Source: Argyresthia goedartella
Taxonomy: Eukaryota > Arthropoda > Insecta > Lepidoptera > Argyresthiidae
Direction of reading: 5' to 3'
Length of the DNA: 64,000 bases
Assembly (NCBI GenBank): GCA_949825045.1
Contig: OX463810.1
Coordinates: 37,830,201-37,894,200 of the forward strand
This document shows, in pieces, positions 1 to 10,530 of this stretch. The notes below the pieces were generated by a model. The model was given only the letters and a program-made list of their open reading frames with translations, was not told the DNA's origin and made no database searches. The position numbers and the translations under genes were made by a program. How positions within the stretch are numbered: position 1 is the stretch's first letter; every line of letters begins with the position of its first letter.

Positions 1-832
1 TTCCTGTAACTTATAATGGTACTTCAATAGAGTACACTAAGGCGAAAAACTTCAGGCGTCTGCAGAATTTCTTGCCACGGCAGACCAAAGTTACCCTGGT
101 ACATTCCCTTCTCATGCCGCTAATCGACTATGCCGATGTTGCCTGGGCGAGTGCGAACGAAGAGAAACTGAATAAACTCGAGCAACTTCAGAACCTCGGT
201 ATTTGTTTTATCTTCAGACTTCGCAAATTCGACCATGTTTCTCAATATCGCAAGCAGCTGGGGTGGCTTCCAGTTCGTTGTCGCCGAGACTCTCACATGC
301 TTTATTATCTGTTTAATATCTTGAAAAATCCAAGCTACCCCAACTAGCTTCGAGACCTTTTTGAGTATTACGTTTCGGGAGATCGGCACCGGAGATCTCA
401 CACTGTCTCTGGCACACTGGCATAACAATGCTGCCTATAAACACTCTTTCAGGTTGCGGGCGGTCCGACTTTGGAACGCACTTCCTTGCACTAGAAGAGA
501 CAATCCCACTCTTTTCTCTTTTGAGAAACGTATTAAAGAGCATTACCTCTCTCTTTCGCAAATTATATTGTATGTATTTATATGTGAAGTGTATGTAGTA
601 TATATAGGTACTTATTTAGTAGTTACTGCCTTTATTTTATAAGTATTTAATTTATTCCTTGGCATTTTATTTATAGGTACTAGTTATTGTGCACTGCCTA
701 CCCTTTTATAGTAATACTTCCTTTAATGTCTTGTTTTGCAGGAAGAAATCTCTTTTAAGAGATAAGCTCGCCTTTAACAGTAACTTGTAAATTATTTGTG
801 TGCAGTAAAGAATTATGAAATTATAAAATCAA
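1..832 (+). pseudogene. LINE-C copy 1: RT C-terminal fragment plus 3' UTR
   Basis: This is the 3' part of a non-LTR retrotransposon. The frame is open from base 3 to a stop near 343 and contains the post-RT stretch with LIDYADV, KLEQLQNLGI and FDHVSQYRKQLGWLP. The rest is in another frame (about 361-560) and carries the C-terminal RLWNALP motif, so the copy has a nonsense change plus a frameshift. The paralogue at 57195-57706 stays open over the same stretch. The 3' UTR ends in an A-rich tail after AATTATGAAATTATAAAATC. The 5' part is outside the window or lost. Family assignment to the Jockey/CR1 side of LINEs is tentative. Confidence 0.75.
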
Positions 833-1397
833 AATTGATTCAGCACTATTTGAAAAAATAAAAAATAAATATATACACAGGTGACGTGTTGGATTGTGGT
901 GCCGTGCAGCAAGTCTTGATGAGGGCTTTTCATGTACATACACTTCACTTGCATTCCGACCGGGGAAGAAGAAATAGGGCTTGAAATTGAAGTCGTTTTT
1001 TTTTAAGTTTTTATCTTGCTGAAATATTTTATTTCATGGTATGGATACTCCTTACTTATAGATACAGGCTGCGCAGCGGCACATGACACGGCTCGACATG
1101 AATTATACTGTTGTTCTCTTTCCAGGCTCCTAATTACCCCATTGGTTGCTGTTTATCCACATCAAATCCACGTCAAATACAACGCAGTTAGTCCCAAGTT
1201 GACGTTTAGTTAATGAGAAAACTGTCTAATTTCCACCAGTTACCGGGTGATTGCAGTTACAGAGTAAGGCTGACCAGATCCATTTTACAGTAAATTTATT
1301 GAAATCCAGAGCCCAATATACAGGTGGTTCTTTTGTTAAGTTACGCCCGACTCAGGGGAGGTTATTTACAAGACACTGGAGCAAAAAAATATTATAA
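833..1397. other. No gene seen
   Basis: AT-rich intergenic sequence with only short chance reading frames. I see no splice-supported exon or recognisable repeat. Confidence 0.5.
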
Positions 1398-1655
1398 AAA
1401 ATAATAACAATATAATAATAATACCTTGGACACGATTTACACACATTGATCTAGCCCCAAACTAGGATTCCCTGTATCTTGGGTACTAGACAACGATACA
1501 CATACTTATATAGATAAATATTATACTTAGATAGATAAACAACCATGACTAAGGTACAAACATCCGTTCTCATCAAAAAAATATTTGCCCCCACCGGGAC
1601 TCGAACCCGAGCGCCTTGGCTACGTAGGCAGGGTCACTGACGACTCGGCCATTTG
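1398..1655 (-). repeat. SINE1 copy 1 (tRNA-derived SINE)
   Basis: Reverse-strand copy of a roughly 250-bp tRNA-derived SINE. Read on the minus strand it begins with a tRNA-like head containing box A and box B (GGTTCGAGTCC type), continues through a body ending CTAGATCAATGTGTGTAAA, and ends in an ATT-rich tail (1398-1424 on the plus strand). RNA polymerase III would be expected to start at the high-coordinate end. It lies head-to-head with the copy at 2009-2264. Confidence 0.85.
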
Positions 1656-2008
1656 GCCAATATTTTCTTCTTCTATCGCTCGGCGCCGCGCGCTCCCGAT
1701 ATCGGGCACTCGGCGCGCGGCGAATGCACGCCTCGTGGACCGACCGGGCGTGCCAGCACGTTGAGGTTATTTCAGGACAAATTGAACACGGCAATTTGTG
1801 AATCAAAATTACGCGAGGGATACATACTATTTTTTTGTTACAAGCGATACGTTGACTATCTTCTCTGAGTCGGGTGCAACTTTACAGCACAACACCCGTA
1901 TAATGGTAACCGCATAGGAAAAACTGATTTGATTACCATTGAACCACGACTGCCAATAACTAGCACTTCCATGTGCATCAGTTGACATTTGACGTGATCA
2001 TCATTTGA
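1656..2008. other. Spacer between head-to-head SINEs, with GC-rich hairpin
   Basis: Unique-looking spacer. It is GC-rich near 1680-1770 and contains a hairpin with arms CGCCGCGCG (1684-1692) and CGCGCGGCG (1714-1722) around a CCGATATCGG centre. No convincing coding exon. Confidence 0.5.
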
Positions 2009-2264
2009 CGACCCGAATGGCCGAGTCGGCAGTGACCCTGCCTACGAAGCCAAGGGTCCCGGGTTCGAGTCCCGGTGAGGGCAAATATTTGTTTGATGAG
2101 AACGGATGTTTGCATCCTAGTCATGGTTGTTTATCTTTCTAAGTATAATATTTATCTATATAAGTATATGTATCGTTGTTGTCTAGTACCCAAGATACAG
2201 GGAATCCTAGATTGGGGCTAGATCAATGTGTGTAAATAGTGTCCAAGTGTCCAAGGTATTATCA
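2009..2264 (+). repeat. SINE1 copy 2 (best reference copy)
   Basis: tRNA-derived SINE with both internal Pol III promoter boxes. Box A is TGGCCGAGTCGG at 2018-2029, a match to the tRNA consensus, and box B is GGTTCGAGTCC at 2062-2072. The tRNA-unrelated body includes TTGTCTAGTACCCAAGATAC and the 3' end reads CCAAGGTATTAT. Other copies lie at 1398-1655, 7829-8080 and 28272-28497 (minus) and 14093-14279 (plus). The ATT repeats at the 3' ends suggest a borrowed LINE tail, but no LINE here shares it clearly. Confidence 0.88.
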
Positions 2265-2314
2265 GCAATCCCCGGTATTCCAACTCAACGCGTCTGAAAT
2301 TGTAATGCGATTAC

Positions 2315-2398
2315 GTTTATTTTAGTTTTCCAAAGCCGGTATGTTTATTTTAGTTTTCCAATGCCGGTATGTTTGTTTTAGTTTCCCAATCATCGGTT
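2315..2398 (+). repeat. 28-bp minisatellite, three units
   Basis: Units start at 2315, 2343 and 2371, each beginning GTTTRTTTTAGTTT. The third unit is more diverged. Confidence 0.85.
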
Positions 2399-2562
2399 TC
2401 TGCTTGTAGTCGTAGATCTAAGCTGGTTTCCGGCAAAGCTGTGCAAACAAGAGGATAAACTTACCGAGACGACGACGTGATCTATTCGTATCTAAGGAGT
2501 GTCGGGCGAAATGGGCTGCTGCGACGAATATGGAGCACGATGCAAGATGCGTGATCTTTGAC

Positions 2563-2690
2563 TTTGATCTTTAGGGTCCAGTACCCGAAGGGGTCCTAAG
2601 GGGTACCAAACAGGACCCTGTTACTAAGCCCCGCTGTCCGTCTGCCTGTCCGTCAGCGGACTGTATCTCATGCACCGTAATAAGTCCAGA
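2563..2690 (-). repeat. SINE2a fragment
   Basis: Reverse complement of the 3' part of the family best seen at 3222-3620. It shares the TGTCCGTC-rich block, the GATACAG-type sequence and the terminal GGGTACGG/ACCCT-like end. No tRNA-like head remains. Confidence 0.6.
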
Positions 2691-2744
2691 GTTAAAGTGT
2701 TTCCAGACTGTGTTTAAAGCCACTAGAGAAACAAATAATTAGCT

Positions 2745-3139
2745 ACAATAGTAGTTTATGTGACTGCTACATAATGCCTAATTATGTACAGTTACATACA
2801 CTAGTTTATCTACACATATATCACAAGCTCTCTTTGATGTCTTCAGGAACCTCATGTTCCACCGGCATTGTGGCATTAATCATTGCTCTGCAGTTGTTTA
2901 GCTTGTTCAGAAGGGTACTTGTAAGTTGGTAAACTTCACAAACAAACGGCGGCACGCAGGTGGGCGTCGGCGTTAGCAATTTGAATGTCATAATTTGACA
3001 AATTTTGGTACATTATGGTCATAATGTATCAATATTCAGATAAGAAAGGAGTTTTAGCAAGAAGTTTATCATTATGCTGGTCGTAACGTGTGGTTTTTGG
3101 ACGCGGTAAAGAGGGTTATGATACGTGTGTAGATAAACA
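2745..3139 (-). repeat. MITE-P copy 1 (without palindromic cassette)
   Basis: Copy of a modular inverted-repeat element also at 18216-18653, 27185-27538, 36561-37023 and 39403-39905. One end reads TAGTTTATGTGACTGCTAC and the other GTGTAGATAAAC. This copy lacks the CTCGAG-bounded cassette of three other copies. Read on the minus strand it still ends the small frame in INATMPVEH and KESL-stop, but the upstream part is disrupted. Confidence 0.8.
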
Positions 3140-3221
3140 ATTTAAAAAAGGGGTTCTTATACAAGTTACGTCTTTTCTACTTTCGAGTTGAACGAAGTGA
3201 AAATTAAGGAAGTACATATTG

Positions 3222-3620
3222 TAATCGTAAAAAACCGGTGAAGTGCGAGTCTTAATCGCGCACGAAGCGTTCCGTACCACCGTTCAATGGAAGCGATGGT
3301 GTGGAGTGAATAGTTTGGATTTTACACAGCAAAATATTGTTTACAAAGTTATTGGTGCGGTTACTTTCACACTCCATGTACGTAACCAGGTGCATCCATA
3401 AGTTTGTATGTGGTATTGTTGTATGGGAGCCCCCTTAAATATTTCTTTTATCCTGTTTTTTAGTATTTGTTGTTATAGCGGCAACAGAAATACATAATCT
3501 GTGAAAATTTCAACTCTCTAGCTAGCTAGGTTCTTGAGATACAGCCTGGTGACAGACGGACGGACAGCGAAGTCTTAGTAATAGGGTTCCGTTCTTACCC
3601 GTTGGGCACGGAACCCTAAA
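3222..3620 (+). repeat. SINE2a copy 1, near full length
   Basis: Interspersed SINE-like repeat. The head contains AAGTGCGAGTC and GCGCACGAAG, which resembles part of a tRNA. The body contains CATAAGTTTGTATGTGGTAT, GGCAACAGAAATACA and GACGGACGGACAGCGAAG, and the end is CGGAACCCTAAAAA. Other pieces: 2563-2690 (minus), 28641-29097, 35850-35990, 45483-45762, 46525-46650 and 58525-58578. No protein-coding frame. A SINE is the likeliest class, although the box B match is poor. Confidence 0.7.
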
Positions 3621-4009
3621 AAATCGAGGTTTGAGATTTTGATGGGGATAGGTTCTCTATCGTTAAGTTAGTCCGAAAAAGTGAAAATAAAAACAGGTGT
3701 ATGTATGTATGTATGGATGGCTGTTTTCCGTTGTCATCTCTAGAGTAGAGCCTAAACCACTGAACAAAATTGGATGTTTTTGTTTTTGATAACTTGATTA
3801 TTTAAAGTACCTGTCATGCAAATCTAACACATTTATTGCGTTTTTTGAAAAACGGGACCAAGATATTTTTCAAACTTCTCGTCATAGTATATCTTAATAC
3901 CATCTATAACATTGCATACTCGGTTATTACCGCAAAACTCTAAAAATGCTTCCATACAATAAGCAAACAGTGCCATATATGGCGGCGGACGGAATAAGCT
4001 CATAGTGCG
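3621..4009. other. No gene seen
   Basis: Contains a short GTAT repeat near 3700-3715. The remaining sequence is AT-rich with no supported feature. Confidence 0.5.
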
Positions 4010-4270
4010 GGGCATGGTTAAAGTAGAAAGGAGTTTTATGTATGGTTGAGTGGTTGTTAGGGACATCATTCTGAACAAGTTTAAGTATGGGGCCGACTTG
4101 ATGAGAGCAACTTTATTTTCAGCTCCACCATATAACTCAGGTGAGCGCTAGGCCCAAAATGTACTGAGATAAGAAAAATAAAGTTGCTCTGATCAAGTCA
4201 GTTCCACAGTAAAAGTTGTTCAGAATGATGTCCCTAAGAGCCACCTTTCGGCTTGTAACTCCTTTTCTGT
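4010..4270. repeat. Foldback MITE
   Basis: Large imperfect palindrome. The left arm includes TTAGGGACATCATTCTGAAC (about 4056-4075) and GAGCAACTTTATTTT. The right arm carries their reverse complements, AAAATAAAGTTGCTC and TTCAGAATGATGTCCCTAA (about 4217-4235). It has no coding capacity and fits a non-autonomous DNA transposon. Confidence 0.75.
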
Positions 4271-4767
4271 TAGACCCTGCATACTTTATCTTAGAACTTG
4301 TTAAAACGTCTCCTAAACGCCTACACACGAATATCCACAAACTATTATTTAAATAACACCGAAAGCATCATGCGAGAAAGTTAGTACAGGGTGGCCTGCA
4401 CAATTGATTGCTTATTGTCTTGACTGTCTGTGTAATTCCGACTCGCACTTGACCGACTTTGAATATTTTTTGCATGGTTTGAATAATTAAACTGACTTCA
4501 ACTTTGATGATTGAGGTGCCAAAGCATTGCAGCCACGTTTGACATGATTCATTCACATAAAAGTATTAACCCGATGTTATTATAAGCTACAATCATAATC
4601 TACGGAGTCGCTTACTGCTTATTTACGGTTGCAAGGAAATTGCCGACGGCTTATTGAAAAAAATACTCTTTGACTTCACGACTTTTGGCTTAGGGGCAGC
4701 GCTACTGGCACTTTGGCCTCGTAAAGCCGTAATTATTTCAAACTGAAATCAGATTTCTAAGAAAGTA
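4271..4767. other. No gene seen
   Basis: Intergenic sequence with no recognisable exon or RNA gene. Confidence 0.45.
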
Positions 4768-4889
4768 CCCCACATTGTAGTAGAACCATACAGGTGTAGC
4801 CAACAACCTCAAGAACTAATTCAAGGTACGTCATGACGCCTGCGTTAGAATGTAGACCTTTGCCTGTATGGTTCTACTACGATGTGGGG
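4768..4889. repeat. Short foldback element
   Basis: Arms of about 26 bp differ at one position (left arm from 4768 starts CCCCACATTGTAGTAG, right arm ends at 4889 with CTACGATGTGGGG). They flank a roughly 68-bp centre. Probably a small MITE. Confidence 0.8.
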
Positions 4890-4892
4890 AAC

Positions 4893-5640
4893 TTTAATAA
4901 TAATCCTTTATTGCACAGAAAACACAGTGGAAATTATAACAGAAACAGTATGCAAAGGTGAACTTATTTCTAAAAAGAAATTTCTTACAGCTAACCTGTG
5001 AAGAAAAGAGAAAAATAAAATATAGAGAGGTAGTCCTAGTGTACAATTAAGAGTTAAAAGAAATAAATAAAATAAATATACTATCAAATATATCACAATA
5101 CACTCTACGTAATTACTATAAAATAAATAAATAGAATACAATAAATAAATAGATATACATAAATACTATGAGATACCCACTATTCGGAAGAGAGGAGATG
5201 CTGTTTCAATTTTTTCTTGAAAGTGACCAAGGATTTGCAATCCCTTATAGCGCAAGGAAGTGCATTCCACAAACGTATTGCCCTTAACCTAAACGAGTGC
5301 TCGTAAGCAACTTTCTTAGAAATCAGCTTTCAGTATGAAAGAATTATGGCTATATTGTATGCCCCGCATTTCTTACCTTACTTTCTACCTGATCATAATG
5401 CATATATAGTAGTCGGATATCATAAAACATGCTTTATAGCCTATGAATAATGCTACAAGCCAGGGGCATGCATTATTTCGTGATTTATGAATACTAAAAA
5501 TACTAATATTGCGTTCAATATTATTGTCTCTGCAATACGTTATTGTTCCTCGTAAATATGAACTGCTACGCCTATATGTGTAATACTTTATATATTTCTT
5601 CGGTATAAGTCGCTCTTTTCTTGGTGGCTTTGTATTCTTT
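4893..5640 (-). pseudogene. LINE-D copy 1: RT tail and 3' UTR
   Basis: Minus-strand LINE 3' fragment. About 5310 to 5205 encodes a C-terminal piece with EHSFRLRAIRLWNALP and a stop after LLSSE, resembling the tail of LINE-C. A long A-rich 3' UTR runs to 4893 and ends with AATAAAGGATTATTATTA. Sequence up to about 5640 is probably more degraded RT, but its frame is too broken to be sure. The last 260 bp recur at 61305-61562. Confidence 0.7.
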
Positions 5641-7185
5641 CTTTATACATACTGTACAGTTTTTACAGATACCGTTGCAAAAACATTACACTCAAGATCT
5701 CTTCACTCACAAAGATATTATAAGACCACTTTTTGAATATTTATAGCGGGAAGAAGTTGCTTGGAATTATAATTATAGGTATCCCTTCACGTAGCGTAGA
5801 GTATCCTGGGGATTTTTTGTCGCTACAGCTGACTGTTATGCTTCCATAGTGGCAAGCTAGCAACTTAGCGGAGTGTCACGTGAACAAAGCCTATGCTTAT
5901 CTCGATAACATCTCTTTCCTTTGATGACATCCTCCAGCTCTATAAACTCTACAACATAACAGGCCCTTGTCACAGCACCACTGTTTAAAGGCGGATATCA
6001 TGCCTCCACGAGTTTCAGATAAAATTGGGACTTATTCCCTTTGCACTACGAACCCTAACGCTATGTAGTGCTTGCTGACTGAGGCGGGTATTTCCGTATT
6101 TGCACAGAATTAGTGCTAATACTCAGTGATTGCTTGATCTAGTTTCTACTCTGGTCTATCTTGTTAGTGCATATGTTGGCAGTACTCAAGGGTTTGGTCA
6201 ACTTGAAGCCTTCATTGTGTTTGTTTATCTCGTACGAAACAAAGACGATAGGATTTGGATAGGAATTGGTCACAAAGCGACATAAAAAGCGAGTCCTTCA
6301 CGTAGATGTGGTAGAAGATCATGATGAAATCCTTAATCGTAAGGAAATCATTCCCCCCCCCCCATTGTTAATCTTCGTATATTGTACATTCGTGCATTCT
6401 CAGCGTCAGGCGGAATTGTGTGCATATTGAAAAGCGATTAAGAGTTTCGTCTAAAATTTATTACATCAGTGCAGAGCCTCCATCGATCTTCAACGGGGAT
6501 TAACTCTGCCAATCTCCTAATAACTTACAAGGACGTCACAAATCCTTCAAAGCCTTAAGGGATTTCTTAAGCATAAGCCTCCTTAAGTCTTATTTTTTTG
6601 CTGAATAACGAGGTATTAACAAGGTTTTTCACTTTTTATGGAACTTAATGGGTTTCCGTTTTAGCCTCCAAGATCCCACCGACACTATATGGCGTCGGAA
6701 TCTATCCTATTCGTTTTGGACTCATTACCAAGCCATAAGATTTAAAATATGTCGCCAATTAGCAAGTTCAGTGTCCTCGAAAGGTTAAGTGTGATAAAAA
6801 ACGAAACGGAAGTCTGAGAATATACACATATACAGCACGATCAACCCATGGGTATTTAAATTGTGGGCATTTCAGTCTAAAGTTTACACAAGGTTTCATA
6901 GCAAAATTTGGTCCTTATACTTTCAGGAACAATTATACAAACAAATACTACACGCGATTACATAAAGAATATTGACTAGGTTCGATTCCCGGTTATGTAT
7001 GAGAGTTTAAAAAAAAGATTGAATGTCATTATTATTAAATCTAAAATCGACGCCATGGTTCGAACAGATTTCGCTATCTCATATAGTTTCCGACTTCTCC
7101 ATATTGACCCATTTGGATTGATCACCTATATATAAATTACGTGACATCTGAATATTTTATTTACCTTTTTAGTTGAATCTATCAA
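5641..7185. other. No gene seen; poly-C run
   Basis: About 1.5 kb of AT-rich sequence without a convincing frame, tRNA or inverted-repeat element. A homopolymer C run lies near 6353-6363. Confidence 0.5.
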
Positions 7186-7735
7186 AACACTACGGCCAGC
7201 TGCAAGTTGAACTCGCGCACCGACGGTTCCGCACATATCGCATTTTTTTGTGAAGTAACTTCAATTTTACTGTTTTCCTTTACCTGTGCCTTAAGCCTTG
7301 CTCTGTGCAAAATTTCATGATTATACGTCAACGGGAAGTAACCTTTAGGTTTTGATTCCCTTGGGGGTATCAAGAAAATTCAGGAAAATTTAATAACAAA
7401 TCAGCATAAATGACGTTGCTAGGTATATGTAAATATCTATAGTAATAAAGAACTTTGGCTTTGACTATATTGATAAACATTGACTGCGTTGAGTTGCAAT
7501 AAGTTTGTTTTTTCACAATTTAAAAACTGAGACTTTAGTAATCAATAATTATTTCAACTTGATACCACCACGCGTTCCTGAGCAACGGGTTCTTGACAGA
7601 CGGACAGAAATACAGGCAGATAGGCAGACGTTTACAGATTTCGGATTTTTCCCTTTAGAAGACTTCGTGCGAATTCTTATTAAGTCTAGGTCGACTGGAA
7701 GTTTCCTTTAAATAGGTCTTGACTCAGAAAAATGG
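7186..7735 (+). repeat. SINE2b copy, interrupted
   Basis: Near-complete copy of a second SINE-like family. Its head contains AACTCGCGCACCGACGGTTCC, as in the reverse-strand copy at 37888-38228, followed by AAAATTTCATGA and GTTTTGATTCCCTTG. The 3' part (from about 7550) holds ACGCGTTCCTGAG and GACAGACGGACAGA. A LINE-A 3' tip sits between the halves at about 7405-7470. Confidence 0.65.
7405..7470 (+). repeat. LINE-A 3' end fragment
   Basis: Contains TATATGTAAATATCTATAGT and AATAAAGA, matching the extreme 3' ends at 12640-12680 and 61165-61205. Only the tip is present, so it is a severely 5'-truncated insertion, apparently into SINE2b. Confidence 0.65.
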
Positions 7736-7817
7736 TGACATACATGGGCGGTATACCTTTTGATTTTTTCCCAACTTTAAGAGACAACAGACCCGAGGCC
7801 TCCTGTTGCGCATGGAA

Positions 7818-8226
7818 GTCGAATAGCAATAATAATAATAATAATAACTTGGACACTATTTACACACATTGATCTAGCCCCGAACTAGGATTCCCTGTAT
7901 CTTGGGTACTAGACAACGATACACATACTTATATAGATAAATATTATACTTAGATAGACAAACAACCATGACAAGGGTACAAACATCCGTTCTCATCAAA
8001 CAAATATTTGCCCCCACCAAGACTCGAACCCGGGACCCTTGACTTCGTAGGCAGGGTCACTGCCGACTCGGCCATTCGAGTCGGTCAATAGTTTAAGGAT
8101 TGCTCACAAGGGCGGCAAAATGCCGTATTTGGCTTGTCGACTTGCCTATTTTGTTTGAGGACTGACTGCCGAATACGGCATTTTACGCCCTTTTGGGAGC
8201 AGTTGAAATACTATTGCTATTCGAGT
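7818..8226. repeat. Foldback MITE carrying a nested SINE1
   Basis: The left tip TCGAATAGCAATA (7818-7830) mirrors TATTGCTATTCGA at about 8214-8226. Inner arms match as inverted repeats, with AAAATGCCGTATT near 8117 and AATACGGCATTTT near 8172. The SINE1 copy has split the left arm, so the SINE inserted after the MITE. Confidence 0.75.
7829..8080 (-). repeat. SINE1 copy 3
   Basis: Reverse-strand SINE1 with an ATT-type tail at the low-coordinate end (7829-7850) and the tRNA-like head near 8020-8080. Direct CAATA-like sequence on both sides may be the target duplication within the surrounding MITE. Confidence 0.82.
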
Positions 8227-8254
8227 TTCCATACGCGACTCGAAGCCCTGAATA

Positions 8255-8385
8255 ATAGACATTAATTTCGATTTGATATCCCTACGCGTTCCTGAGAAAA
8301 ATAGTCTTGACAGACGGACGGACCGATTGACAACGAACTGATCCTGTAGGTCCCTTTTTTCCTTTTAAGGTATGGAGCACAAAAA
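8255..8385 (+). repeat. SINE2b 3' fragment
   Basis: Shares ACGCGTTCCTGAG, CTTGACAGACGGACGGAC and the terminal CCTTTTAAGGTAT block with the copies at 7186-7735 and 37888-38228. The head is missing. Confidence 0.65.
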
Positions 8386-9020
8386 AATATATGATAACTA
8401 ATATAATAATATATTAAATGTAGCCCATTAATGTCCGCATCGAGGGGCACAGGCCTTTGCCCGGAAACGAGTAAGATTAAGCCATACTCCACCACGCTGG
8501 CTAAGTGCGGGTTAGACCACGGAACTCATACTAATGACATATGATTGCCAATAGAATATGAAATCTTTTGCTCAAATCAGCAGACTTATTAAGTATTTCT
8601 AATATCAGACGACCGTCTTATCTTTCAATGTGACCGTCCCAATCACAAAATCACCCACACGAACTCCCCAAGCGCACCTCACACGGCAACAACTGATAAA
8701 ACGACCAAACAATCAGCTAAGTAATCATAATTCTAAATTAAAACAAGGGGGCGAATTCATAATTTAATTGTGTATGGAAGGCATTTTACATGTAAACAAG
8801 GCAAATTGCTATCCTAATGTGAGTGACAGCAGCAATTATACAGTGAGGGTGTCAACTTCGTGAACTTCCCCCCCCCCCCCTCCCTCCCCCATCCCCCGTC
8901 CCCTGACGACGTCTCTGTAAGCGCGACGAGGCGCGAACGGTTTTCTCCAATCTGAGCCTAATTTACACTGTTTCACATTTCGCTTTTGTGTAGATATTAG
9001 ATTTAGTAATTACTTTAGGC
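8386..9020. other. No gene seen; poly-C tract
   Basis: Contains a degenerate GGCACAGGCCTTTGCCC stretch near 8450, possibly a worn LINE tail, and a C-rich tract at about 8868-8895. No supported gene. Confidence 0.4.
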
Positions 9021-9160
9021 TAGTATTTAATCGCACATCAAAAATAATGATTTGCACAGCAAACAACGATCAGCAAAAACACTTTTTATGTTTTAAATAT
9101 TTTATATGTAGTCAAGGTTATGTTTTAAATATTTACCCTTACCTTTCACCTAACCTAAAT

Positions 9161-9424
9161 GATCTTAGGTATAAGCTAAATATGACATTACATACAATGT
9201 CATATAATAATAGTTTGATTCATTTGATTGACTCTAACAATTATGTTAGTAATAATGTTTATTTGACCAAAGGTAGTTACTACCTTTCAGATTTTTACAA
9301 ACGACAGGTAGCTGTGTCGCTATCTTATTTTTTTAGTATTACAGCCAAGAATTTGGCTAACCTGACTGCTTCTATTGAGCACAGACAAGGGATATTGGAA
9401 GACATTCCAAGTCATTTAAATTAG
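9161..9424 (+). CDS. Possible LINE-A leader ORF
   Basis: An open frame ending at 9424 extends upstream to an ATG at 9047, but that start lies in the host TIR-2 element, so the first part is a fusion artefact. The LINE-derived portion, about 88 residues from the DLRYKLNM stretch onward, has no zinc knuckle or coiled coil that I recognise. It could be a remnant of ORF1 or non-coding 5' UTR. Confidence 0.3.
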   Translation, partial: DLRYKLNMTLHTMSYNNSLIHLIDSNNYVSNNVYLTKGSYYLSDFYKRQVAVSLSYFFSITAKNLANLTASIEHRQGILEDIPSHLN

Positions 9425-9498
9425 TTTTTAAGACAATAGAGGAAATCTCTAGCATACATAAGCCAATAAATATATCAAGCAAGCATAGGAGATCAAAA

Positions 9499-10530
9499 AT
9501 GTGTAATATCTTGCGCAAATTAAATAAGTCAAAAAAGTCTAATAATATTCCAATATTAAATAATATTCAGACAAAGGGTAAGCCCCACTTAAATATTACC
9601 CATCAAAACATGCAGGGGCTACCTGGCAAAGAACTTGTATTAGAATTATTTCTTAATAATTCGGACACTGATGTTATTTGTATTATAGAACATTGGTTAA
9701 AGGAAAATATGATGTCTTTTAACATAAATAATTACAAAATCGTCAGTTGTTACAATAGAAAGACTGCTGATAGAGGTGGTTCTTTATTCTTAGTAAAAAA
9801 TAATATTAAGGTGAAACAACGGAAAGATATTCTTACACGTACTGTGGAAAGACAAATAGAGGTATCTTGTGTTGAGTTGGATAGCCATATTATTGTTTGT
9901 GTCTACAGACCTCCGAGAGATGAAAAAGGCCATGGCAATTTTGAAATATTCGAGAAAATTATGGAGGCCCTCATTAAACTTTGGAATAACAGAAAAAAGT
10001 TAATTATTTGTGGCGATCTTAATGTTGATCTGCTTGTAGATACAACACTGAAGCGACGATTAATAACTCTGTTCAAATCATTTAATTTATGTCATGTATT
10101 TCTAGAGCCGACTAGAATTACACTTACCAGCCAAACTTGCTTAGATAACGTTTTTTGTGACTGTGCATTCACAGGTAAAATTGTAATTAACTGTTTACCA
10201 TCCGATCACATTGGTCAAACAGTTTCATTCCAAATTACTAGTGAAAATAAGACTGATCCATCATTTTATAGGCCTATTACATCCCATAGACTAGAGATGT
10301 ATATGAAAAACTTAGATATGGGTTTGCCAGTACCGGATTTTGATGAACAGAACCCGAACAAAATCTATTCTGACTTCTTCAACATTATTCAAACAGAATT
10401 CAATACAGTTTTTAAATTAAAGAAAGTCAGTGCCAACAACGGTAAATCTAAATTTAATGACTGGGCAACATTTGGAATTCGTAAAAGTAGAGCTATCTTG
10501 TATGATCTTTATGAACAAAAAACCTTTAAA
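9499..10530 (+). pseudogene. LINE-A endonuclease domain (5' half of ORF2)
   Basis: Encodes the APE-like endonuclease that nicks target DNA during target-primed reverse transcription. Ordered motifs are visible: THQNMQGL with the metal-site Asn (about residues 34-41), IIEHWL with the catalytic Glu, VYRPP, CGDLNVD (about 172-178) and the terminal SDH (about 235). These are the usual active-site blocks and look intact. The frame runs to a stop at 10534-10536, but the true protein shifts frame near 10520, where reading continues as NFDIKIHDYVKK. The ATG at 9499 is the first in frame; a longer upstream start is not visible. Confidence 0.8.

Noticed and set aside
9047..9160. ATG at 9047 as the true start of a LINE-A protein
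   Set aside because: This ATG lies in the TIR-2 element, which also occurs without the LINE at 39322-40085.
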